A stretch of 47,246 nt of DNA from Nocardia xishanensis NBRC 101358 (GTDB lineage Bacteria > Actinomycetota > Actinomycetes > Mycobacteriales > Mycobacteriaceae): contig NZ_BDCF01000060.1 in assembly GCF_001613365.1 (NCBI RefSeq), positions 1-47,246 on the forward strand. Reading direction: 5' to 3'. How positions within the stretch are numbered: the first letter of the stretch is position 1; every line of letters starts with the position of its first letter. The position numbers and the translations under genes were made by a program. Under the pieces are notes generated by a model, which had not been told where the DNA came from, searched no databases, and saw only the letters and a list, made by a program, of their open reading frames with translations. Below are positions 16,800 through 23,348 of this stretch, piece by piece.

Positions 16800-18596
16800 A
16801 TGACCCAGATCATTCCGGAGCCGTCGCACCGCAAGATCGACCCGAACGCCCTCGTCGAGATGGCGTGGGATCCGATCACCCGGATCGTCGGCAGCCTTGG
16901 TATCTACACCAAGATCGATTTCGAGAATCAGCAGGTCGTCGAGTGCCACAGCACGTCGTCGATCTTCCGCGGCTACTCCATCTTCATGAAGGGCAAGGAT
17001 CCCCGCGACGCCCACTTCATCACCAGCCGCATCTGCGGCATTTGCGGTGACAACCACGCCACCTGCTCGTGCTACTGCCAGAACATGGCCTACGGGGTCC
17101 GGCCGCCGCATCTGGGCGAGTGGATCGTGAATCTCGGCGAGGCCGCCGAATACATGTTCGACCACAACATCTTCCAGGAGAACCTGGTCGGCGTCGACTT
17201 CTGCGAGAAGATGGTCTCGGAGACCAATCCGGGCGTGCTGGCCCGCGCCGAGCGCACCGAGGCTCCGCACGCCGACGCGCACGGCTACCGGACGATCGCC
17301 GACATCATGCGAGCGCTCAACCCGTTCAGCGGCGATTTCTACCGCGAGGCGCTTCAGGTCAGCCGCTACACGCGCGAGATGTTCTGCCTGATGGAAGGCA
17401 GGCACGTGCATCCGTCGACGCTCTATCCGGGCGGCGTCGGCACGGTCGCCACCATCCAGCTGATGACCGACTACATGACGCGCCTGATGCGCTACGTGGA
17501 GTTCATGAAGAAGACCGTGCCGATGCACGACGACCTGTTCGACTTCTTCTACGAGGCGCTCCCCGGCTACGACAAGGTGGGCCTGCGCCGCACGCTGCTC
17601 GGGTGCTGGGGTTCCTTCCAGGACCCGGAGGTCTGCAACTTCGAGTACAAGGACATGGAGGAGTGGGGTCGCAAGATGTTCGTGACCCCCGGCGTGGTTG
17701 TGGACGGCAAGCTGCTCACGACCAGCCTGGTCGACATCAACCTCGGCATCCGAATCCTGTTGGGCAGTTCGTATTACGACGACTGGACCGATCAAGAGAC
17801 GTTCGTGAAGACCGATCCGCTCGGCAATCCCGTCGATCGGCGCCATCCGTGGAACCAGCACACCAACCCCAAGCCGCAGAAGCGCGACCTGGAGGACAAG
17901 TACAGCTGGGTGATGTCGCCGCGCTGGTTCGACGGCACCGACCATCTGGCGCTCGACACGGGCGGCGGGCCGCTGGCGAGGCTGTGGTCGACGGCGCTGG
18001 CCGGGCTTGTCGACATCGGCTACGTGAAGTCGACCGGGCACAGCGTGCAGATCAACCTGCCCAAGACCGCCCTGAAGGGACCGGTCGAGCTGGAATGGAA
18101 GATCCCGTCCGCCGGTAGCAACACCATCGAACGCGACCGGGCCCGGACCTACTTCCAGGCCTACGCGGCGGCGTGCGCGCTGCACTTCGCCGAGAAGGCG
18201 ATCGAGGAGATCCGTGCCGGGCACACCAAGACGTGGGAGACGTTCGAGGTTCCCGACGAGAGCATCGGCTGTGGCTTCACCGAGGCCGTGCGCGGTGTCC
18301 TCTCCCATCACATGGTGATCAGGGACGGCAAGATCGCGAACTACCACCCGTATCCGCCGACGCCGTGGAACGCCAGCCCTCGGGACAGCTTCGGCACGCC
18401 GGGCCCCTACGAGGACGCGGTGCAGGGACAGGCGATCTTCGAGGAGAACGACCGGGAGAACTTCAAGGGCATCGACATCATGCGCACCGTGCGCAGTTTC
18501 GATCCGTGCCTGCCGTGCGGCGTGCACATGTATCTCGGCAAAGGAAAGACGCTGGAGACGTTGCACTCCCCCACCCAGTCGCTCACCGCGGAGTAG
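16800..18596 (+). CDS. hhyL: Group 1h [NiFe]-hydrogenase large subunit
   Basis: The 598-residue catalytic subunit carrying the NiFe(CN)2CO site. The L1 motif is RICGICGDNH (Cys79, Cys82, His86). The L2 motif is DPCLPCGVH (Cys570, Cys573, His576). A 22-residue tail after His576 should be removed by the maturation endopeptidase encoded at 22581 after nickel insertion. The 1h form of L2 (FDPCLPCGVHMY) is seen. ATG 16800 has TAGGAGGA directly upstream, and the gap to hhyS is 10 bases. Together with HhyS it is predicted to feed electrons from H2 to the respiratory chain. Confidence 0.97.
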   Translation: MTQIIPEPSHRKIDPNALVEMAWDPITRIVGSLGIYTKIDFENQQVVECHSTSSIFRGYSIFMKGKDPRDAHFITSRICGICGDNHATCSCYCQNMAYGVRPPHLGEWIVNLGEAAEYMFDHNIFQENLVGVDFCEKMVSETNPGVLARAERTEAPHADAHGYRTIADIMRALNPFSGDFYREALQVSRYTREMFCLMEGRHVHPSTLYPGGVGTVATIQLMTDYMTRLMRYVEFMKKTVPMHDDLFDFFYEALPGYDKVGLRRTLLGCWGSFQDPEVCNFEYKDMEEWGRKMFVTPGVVVDGKLLTTSLVDINLGIRILLGSSYYDDWTDQETFVKTDPLGNPVDRRHPWNQHTNPKPQKRDLEDKYSWVMSPRWFDGTDHLALDTGGGPLARLWSTALAGLVDIGYVKSTGHSVQINLPKTALKGPVELEWKIPSAGSNTIERDRARTYFQAYAAACALHFAEKAIEEIRAGHTKTWETFEVPDESIGCGFTEAVRGVLSHHMVIRDGKIANYHPYPPTPWNASPRDSFGTPGPYEDAVQGQAIFEENDRENFKGIDIMRTVRSFDPCLPCGVHMYLGKGKTLETLHSPTQSLTAE

Positions 18597-18599
18597 CCG

Positions 18600-19529
18600 A
18601 TGACGCGCCCGCGAGGAGAGATGGGCACTGTGGACGGACACGACGGGGCAGCGCTCGACGGCGATCGCTGGCGTGACGCGGGCGATCGCATCGAGACCCT
18701 GCTCGAATCGAGTTCCGTGGGCGGTGCCGCGGCGAGGGAGCGCGCCGAGCAGCTGGTCCGCGAGGTCGCCGACCTCTACGGCGCGGGCCTAGAGCGCATC
18801 GTCGGCCTGCTCGACGACACGGCGATCGAACGTCTCGCGGGCGACGACCTGATCGCGAGTCTGCTGCTGGTCCACGGACTGCACCCACACGACGTGACGA
18901 CCCGGGTGCGCGCCGCGCTGGACAGTGTCCGGCCCTACCTCGGCTCGCACGGCGGCGACGTCGAGCTGCGCGGCATCGAGGACGGTGTCGTGCGGCTCGA
19001 GTTCGCGGGCAGCTGCCGCAGCTGCCCGTCGTCGGCGGTCACGTTGGAATTGGCCGTCGAGGACGCGGTGCGCGCCGCCGCGCCGGAGATCACGGCGATC
19101 GAAGTGGTCGCCGCCGAGCCCGCGTCCGGCTCGAACGTGATCGCGACGGAGTCGTTGTTCTCGCGCGTGCACGCTCAGCAGCAGGGCAGCTGGATCACGG
19201 TGCCCGAGCTCGACGAGATCGGGCCGGGCGAAGTCGGCGGGTTCGCGGTGGCCGGTGTCGCGGTGCTGGCCTGCCGGGTCGGCGACGAGCTGTTCGTCTA
19301 CCGCGACCGGTGCGCGGCCTGCGGCGATTCCATGGCGGGCGCGGCGCTGCACCGCCGCCTCGGCTTCCCGGTGGGCGACGCCGTGCTGCGATGTCCGTCG
19401 TGCGGAGCGCATTTCGACGCGGTCCACGCCGGTGCGCGCGTCGACGGCGACGGTCACCTCGAACCGTTGCCGGTGCTGGTGCGATCGGGGGAGCTGTCGG
19501 TGGCAATTCCGGCGGAGGTGGCCGGATGA
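18600..19529 (+). CDS. hhyE: NifU/Rieske-like iron-sulfur protein (HhyE-like)
   Basis: A 309-residue two-domain protein known to accompany group 1h and 2a hydrogenases (HhyE/HucE in mycobacteria), where a role in maturation or electron transfer is proposed. Residues about 97-172 form a NifU C-terminal-like scaffold domain (PYLGSHGGDVELR, then C139-RS-C142). Residues about 190-300 have a Rieske-like fold. The motif there is C238AAC241...C265PSC268GAH271, so the two usual ligand histidines (CxH, CxxH) are replaced by cysteines. It might bind a 4-Cys cluster or a rubredoxin-like iron. ATG 18600 starts 4 bases after hhyL; in-frame starts at 18621 or 18630 are possible. It overlaps the next gene by 4 bases. 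Confidence 0.85.
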   Translation: MTRPRGEMGTVDGHDGAALDGDRWRDAGDRIETLLESSSVGGAAARERAEQLVREVADLYGAGLERIVGLLDDTAIERLAGDDLIASLLLVHGLHPHDVTTRVRAALDSVRPYLGSHGGDVELRGIEDGVVRLEFAGSCRSCPSSAVTLELAVEDAVRAAAPEITAIEVVAAEPASGSNVIATESLFSRVHAQQQGSWITVPELDEIGPGEVGGFAVAGVAVLACRVGDELFVYRDRCAACGDSMAGAALHRRLGFPVGDAVLRCPSCGAHFDAVHAGARVDGDGHLEPLPVLVRSGELSVAIPAEVAG

Positions 19530-20158
19530 CGTCCCCGTTCGGCGTGCTGCGACGTCTCACCGCGCCGCGACCAGCTCCGGTCCCGGCCGGTGAGCGTTGC
19601 GAGATGTGCGCCGAACGCATCGGTGAGCCGCACCAGCACGTGGTGAGCATCGAGGGCAGGCAGCTCATGTGCGTATGCCGCGCCTGCTATCTGCTCTTCA
19701 CCGACAGCGCCGCCGATCTGCGGTACCGGGCTGTGCCGGATCGCTACCTGGCGTTCCCGGACGTGGTCGTCGACCAGGCGGAGTGGGACGCGCTCGAGAT
19801 CCCGGTCGGACTGGCCTTCTTCTTCCGCAACTCCACACTCGGACGCACCGTGGCCTTCTATCCCGGGCCTGCGGGCGCGACCGAGTCCGAACTCCCGTTG
19901 CCGAAGTGGCACGCGATCCTGGAGCGCCACCCCGAGTTGGACATCGCGGACGATGATGTCGAGGCGTTGCTGATCCGGATGCCGCACCGCGGCGGTCCCG
20001 GCGCCTGCCTGCTGCTGCCGATCGACGCCTGCTACGAGTTCGTCGGGCGGATGCGGCTGCTGTGGCACGGCTTCGACGGCGGCCAGGAGGCGCACCGGTA
20101 CATCGAGGAGTTCTTCGCGGCGATGACGTCGCGGGCGCGGGCGGGCGGTGCGCGATGA
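19526..20158 (+). CDS. DUF5947 family hydrogenase-associated protein
   Basis: A 210-residue protein I recognise as DUF5947, found in actinobacterial hydrogenase loci, with no known function. An N-terminal cysteine module (CEMC at about 25-28 and CVCRACY near 49-55) resembles a zinc or iron-sulfur site, with HQH between the pairs. The middle is mixed alpha/beta (ALEIPVGLAFFFRNS; RTVAFYPGPAGATES). The C-terminus has ACLLLPIDACYEFVGRMRLLW. ATG 19526 overlaps the hhyE stop (ATGA). Its place in an unbroken chain of overlapping genes says it is needed with the hydrogenase. Maturation or docking is an inference. Confidence 0.8.
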   Translation: MTSPFGVLRRLTAPRPAPVPAGERCEMCAERIGEPHQHVVSIEGRQLMCVCRACYLLFTDSAADLRYRAVPDRYLAFPDVVVDQAEWDALEIPVGLAFFFRNSTLGRTVAFYPGPAGATESELPLPKWHAILERHPELDIADDDVEALLIRMPHRGGPGACLLLPIDACYEFVGRMRLLWHGFDGGQEAHRYIEEFFAAMTSRARAGGAR

Positions 20159-20802
20159 GCCCGGCCTATTCGATCACTTTCGCCGTGCTCGGCATCAAGC
20201 CGGAGCCGTACGCGGTGACGCCGATTCTTTCGGCGCGCGTCGGCATCGCGGCGCTGGCCGAGGAGCCCGTGCACGCCATCGCGCTGCGGGCGCAGGTCAG
20301 GATCGAACCGCGCCGCCGGTCCTACACCGACGAGGAAGCGGCGGGGCTGACAGACCTGTTCGGCGCGCGGGAACGATGGCAGGACACACAGCGCACCTTT
20401 CTCTGGATGCATTGCGCAACAACGATTCCCGGGTTCACCGGCGGCGCGGAAGTGGATCTGCCGATGCAGTGCACCTACGACTTCGAGGTGGCGGGATCGA
20501 AGTACCTGCACGCGTTGCGCGATGGCACGGTGCCGCTGCGGTTTCTGTTCAGCGGAACGGTATTCATCAGGGGTGAGGGCGGTTTCGCGGTGCAGCAGGT
20601 GCCGTGGGATCGCGAGGACACCTTCGACATGCCGGTCTCGGTGTGGCGCGACCTGATGGACGCGCACTTCCCCAACTCCGGCTGGGTCCGCCTGACCCGC
20701 GAGACGCTCGACGCCTTGTCGGCGTTCAAATCCGAACGCGGACTGCTCGGTTACGACGACGCGGTGACCAAACTTCTCACCGCGGGCCGGGACGCGACAT
20801 GA
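20155..20802 (+). CDS. DUF6084 family hydrogenase-associated protein
   Basis: A 215-residue protein matching my recollection of DUF6084, a family seen almost only in actinobacterial hydrogenase operons. It looks like a soluble beta-rich protein: IALRAQVRIEPRRRSY, MQCTYDFEVAGSKY, VPLRFLFSGTVFI. The conserved-looking TFLWMHCATTIPGF contains a Cys/His pair. There is no signal peptide or membrane helix. ATG 20155 overlaps the preceding stop by 4 bases (ATGA), and its own stop overlaps the next start. Function unknown. Confidence 0.78.
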   Translation: MSPAYSITFAVLGIKPEPYAVTPILSARVGIAALAEEPVHAIALRAQVRIEPRRRSYTDEEAAGLTDLFGARERWQDTQRTFLWMHCATTIPGFTGGAEVDLPMQCTYDFEVAGSKYLHALRDGTVPLRFLFSGTVFIRGEGGFAVQQVPWDREDTFDMPVSVWRDLMDAHFPNSGWVRLTRETLDALSAFKSERGLLGYDDAVTKLLTAGRDAT

Positions 20803-22178
20803 CCACGGGACGATCGGTCCGGTCCGCGCGCGCGAGGGCACGCGCGGTCGCCGACGCGGTGTTGTACGAGGGTTACCTGCTGTACCCGTACCGGGCGAAC
20901 TCCCGGAAGAACCAGTGCCGCTGGCAATTCGGCGTGCTCGGCCCGGAAGGCGCCGCCGATGCCGGAATCGGCGAGGACCCGGAGCTGCGCGCACAGTTCC
21001 CCGTCGTCGCCGGCGACGATGCCACACTCGGCCTCGCCGTGCGGTTTCTGCAATTGCAGCGGCGCACGATCGAAGACCGGCACGGCGAGGAGGTCGCCGA
21101 GCTCGACGTCGAAGGCCGTGTCTTGGTCAGCTGGGACGAGGCAGTGGAACACGAGATCGACTACGGTCCGATGCCGCTGGAGCACAGGGTGTTTCGTGTG
21201 CACGTCCCGGGCGGCGCCGACGTCGAGGACGTGCACGACGCCGCGGGCGCTGTCGCGGGCAGGCTCGTTCGCATCCGCGAGCCGATCGACGGCCGGTTGG
21301 AGCTGTCGGTCGATCACGTGGCGGGCTGCCGCCGCGTGACGATCACGGTCCGCAATGTCGCCGCCGCGCCGCGTGACAAGCAGGACGCGCTCGCGCGCTC
21401 GATGCTCGGCGCTCACGTGATCGCCGAACTCGAAGGCGGCGAGTTCGCGTCCTTGCTGGAGCCGCCGGAGGAAGCGGCCGCGGCCGCCGGGCAGTGCGCC
21501 CACCACCGATGCTTCCCCGTCCTCGCCGGACCGGCGGGCGACCGTACCTTGCTGCTCGTCTCGCCGATCATCCTCTACGACCACCCGGAGATCGCCGAAC
21601 AGAGCGAGGGGCCGCTGTTCGACTCGACGGAGATCGACGAGATCCTGACCTTGCGCGTGATGACCTTGACCGACGAGGAGAAGGAGCAGGCCCGCGCCAC
21701 TGATCCGCTGGCCGCGCGCATCGTCGACCGCTGCGATGCCACCACCGCCGAGCAACTGGACCGGCTGCACGGCGTGCTGCGCGAACCGGCGGACCGGCCA
21801 CGCGTGCTTCCCGAGGTTCCGGACGATCTCGATTGGTGGGATCCCGCGGCCGACAACGCCGTACGACCCGAATTCGACGCCGTCCTCGTCGCGGGTGTCC
21901 TGGTGCGCCGCGGTAGCCGGGTCCGTTTGCATCCGTCCCGGCGTGCCGACGCCCACGATCTGTTCTACGACGGCGAGCAGGCGCGCGTGGTGACGGTGCA
22001 CGAAGACGTCGACGGCGACGTGCACGTGGGGGTGGTCATCGACAACGACCCCGCCGCCGACATGCACGAGTGGTACGGCCGCTACCTGTACTTCGCGCCC
22101 GACGAGATCGAGCCGCTCGACAGACCATCCGACGAAACCGAAGGAAATGAAAGAAAGGATCGGCCATGGAAACGGTAG
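20799..22178 (+). CDS. Unknown 459-aa hydrogenase-cluster protein
   Basis: A 459-residue protein of unknown function in the hydrogenase operon. It starts with a basic stretch, then LYEGYLLYPYRANSRKNQCRWQFGVL (cited here as consecutive landmarks about residues 23-48). It is mostly mixed alpha/beta, with an acidic C-terminal domain (VAGVLVRRGSRVRLHPSRRADAHD, then VIDNDPAADMHEWYGRYLYFAPDE). CAHHRCF near residue 230 is a possible metal site. No signal peptide or membrane helix is seen. ATG 20799 overlaps the DUF6084 gene by 4 bases. The last 13 bases overlap the 39-residue membrane peptide gene. Homologues occur in other group 1h loci as far as I recall, but no biochemical role is known. Confidence 0.75.
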   Translation: MTTGRSVRSARARARAVADAVLYEGYLLYPYRANSRKNQCRWQFGVLGPEGAADAGIGEDPELRAQFPVVAGDDATLGLAVRFLQLQRRTIEDRHGEEVAELDVEGRVLVSWDEAVEHEIDYGPMPLEHRVFRVHVPGGADVEDVHDAAGAVAGRLVRIREPIDGRLELSVDHVAGCRRVTITVRNVAAAPRDKQDALARSMLGAHVIAELEGGEFASLLEPPEEAAAAAGQCAHHRCFPVLAGPAGDRTLLLVSPIILYDHPEIAEQSEGPLFDSTEIDEILTLRVMTLTDEEKEQARATDPLAARIVDRCDATTAEQLDRLHGVLREPADRPRVLPEVPDDLDWWDPAADNAVRPEFDAVLVAGVLVRRGSRVRLHPSRRADAHDLFYDGEQARVVTVHEDVDGDVHVGVVIDNDPAADMHEWYGRYLYFAPDEIEPLDRPSDETEGNERKDRPWKR

Positions 22179-22285
22179 GAGTGATCGCGGTCGTCGTCCT
22201 GGCGGCGATCGCCGCGATATTCGCCCTCATCGGGCTGCGGTCGATACCGGACATCCGCCGCTATCTGAAGATCCGCCACATGTAG
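22166..22285 (+). CDS. 39-aa single-helix membrane peptide (DUF6893-like)
   Basis: A 39-residue peptide too short for usual gene finders. METVG is followed by one hydrophobic helix (about 5-24, GVIAVVVLAAIAAIFALIGL) and a basic tail RSIPDIRRYLKIRHM. The positive C-terminal end predicts that the tail faces the cytoplasm. ATG 22166 has GAAAGGA at 22151-22159 and lies inside the end of the 459-residue gene (13-base overlap), so translation should be coupled. It resembles the DUF6893 small-protein family. Since HhySL has no membrane anchor of its own, a tether for the enzyme is an attractive but unproven idea. Confidence 0.72.
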   Translation: METVGVIAVVVLAAIAAIFALIGLRSIPDIRRYLKIRHM

Positions 22286-22303
22286 CGATCGGGAGGACGA
22301 GTC

Positions 22304-22627
22304 ATGGGTGACAAGAACCAAGAGCCACAATCCGCGCGCGGCGAACCCGGTTCGCGTGATACCGGGTCGGAAGCCGTCGCGGGCGGTCCCTCCGACCGCG
22401 AGCCCGGCGACATCGGGCACGAGGAGCTGACCTCGGCCGACGAGGTGCGCACCGACCGCGAAAAGGGCTTCACCACCGAGGCGCCCACCGATACCGAGGC
22501 GGCGGTGCCGCCCTACGAAGGGCGCAAGGAGACTGCGAACCCACCGGGCGAGACGGCCACCGGCGAGGTGGGCGGCGCCGATGTCGGCGGCGCGACCACG
22601 CCGACGCCGACCGAGGATCAGGGGTGA
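22304..22627 (+). CDS. 107-aa acidic, disordered protein
   Basis: A 107-residue protein rich in Glu, Gly, Pro, Thr and Asp with no hydrophobic core (for example SREPG-type and TPTPTEDQG segments). It is almost certainly disordered and acidic. ATG 22304 is preceded by GGGAGGA at 22290-22297. It lies between the membrane peptide and the maturation protease genes and overlaps the latter if the protease uses its upstream start. It might be a linker, a chaperone-like buffer or a non-conserved filler; no function can be assigned. Confidence 0.6.
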   Translation: MGDKNQEPQSARGEPGSRDTGSEAVAGGPSDREPGDIGHEELTSADEVRTDREKGFTTEAPTDTEAAVPPYEGRKETANPPGETATGEVGGADVGGATTPTPTEDQG

Positions 22628-23102
22628 GACGACGAGAAAGGTGCTGGTCGCCGGTATCGGGAACATCTTCCTGAGCGACGACGGATTCGGCCCCGCGGTG
22701 GTGCGGCGACTGCCGCCCCACCGTGAGCCGAGCGTGCGCATCACCGACTACGGGATCAGGGGCATGCACCTCGCCTACGACCTGCTCGACGACTGGGACG
22801 CGCTGGTGCTCGTCGACGCGCTGCCCGATCGGGGCGCTCCCGGCCGGGTCGAGGTGTTCGACGCCGACGAGACCAACGACCCCGTCACGCAGCTCGACGC
22901 GCACGCCATGAATCCCGATGCGGTGTTCTCGATGGTCAGGACACTCGGCGGCACGGTGCCGCCGACGGTGGTCGTCGGCTGCCAGATCGTGTCGGTGGCC
23001 GAAGGGATCGGTCTCACCGATCCGGTCGAAGCGGCGCTCGCCGCCGCGGCCGACGCGGTCGATTCGGTCGTGGCGGAGCTGCTCGATCGACAGGAGGTGT
23101 GA
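22581..23102 (+). CDS. Hydrogenase maturation endopeptidase (HyaD/HybD family)
   Basis: A 173-residue (or about 153-residue) nickel-dependent protease that removes the C-terminal tail of the large subunit after nickel insertion. The family features are VLVAGIGNIFLSDDGFGP with an acidic nickel ligand, ITDYGIRGMHLAYDL, LVDALPDRGAPG with the second acidic ligand, and DAHAMNP with the His ligand. The start is uncertain. ATG 22581 has GAGGTGG 9 bases upstream but overlaps the acidic protein gene by 47 bases. GTG 22641 would start right at the first beta strand. Its substrate should be HhyL, which has a 22-residue tail. Confidence 0.92.
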   Translation: MSAARPRRRRPRIRGETTRKVLVAGIGNIFLSDDGFGPAVVRRLPPHREPSVRITDYGIRGMHLAYDLLDDWDALVLVDALPDRGAPGRVEVFDADETNDPVTQLDAHAMNPDAVFSMVRTLGGTVPPTVVVGCQIVSVAEGIGLTDPVEAALAAAADAVDSVVAELLDRQEV

Positions 23103-23105
23103 CCG

Positions 23106-23348
23106 ATGTGCCTCGGCATTCCGGGCCGGGTCGTGGAGCTGGCCGAGGGCTACCACGATCAGATCGCCCTGGTCGACGTCTCGGGCGAGACACGCAAAGT
23201 GAACATCGGCATGCTCGACGAGGGCTCGGTCGGACCCGGCGACTGGGTGATCATCCACATGGGTTTCGCGGTCGAGAAGACCGACGAGGCGGGCGCGGCC
23301 GAGGCGCTCACGGGTCTGAAGTTGCTCGGGCGCGGGGAGGAGCCGTGA
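23106..23348 (+). CDS. hypC: Hydrogenase chaperone HypC, first copy
   Basis: An 80-residue HypC/HupF chaperone. The essential Cys2 is in the exact family start MCLGIPGRVVEL. It carries the Fe(CN)2CO unit between HypD and the large-subunit precursor. The OB-like core is seen in VNIGMLDEGSVGPGDWVIIH. AGGAGG at 23094-23099 precedes ATG 23106. Its stop overlaps the hypF start (TGATG). A second HypC is encoded after hypF. Confidence 0.95.
   Translation: MCLGIPGRVVELAEGYHDQIALVDVSGETRKVNIGMLDEGSVGPGDWVIIHMGFAVEKTDEAGAAEALTGLKLLGRGEEP

Noticed and set aside
16707..18641. Long minus-strand frame opposite hhyL (644 aa)
   Set aside because: It mirrors the third-position GC of hhyL, has no recognisable domain, and hhyL is certain.
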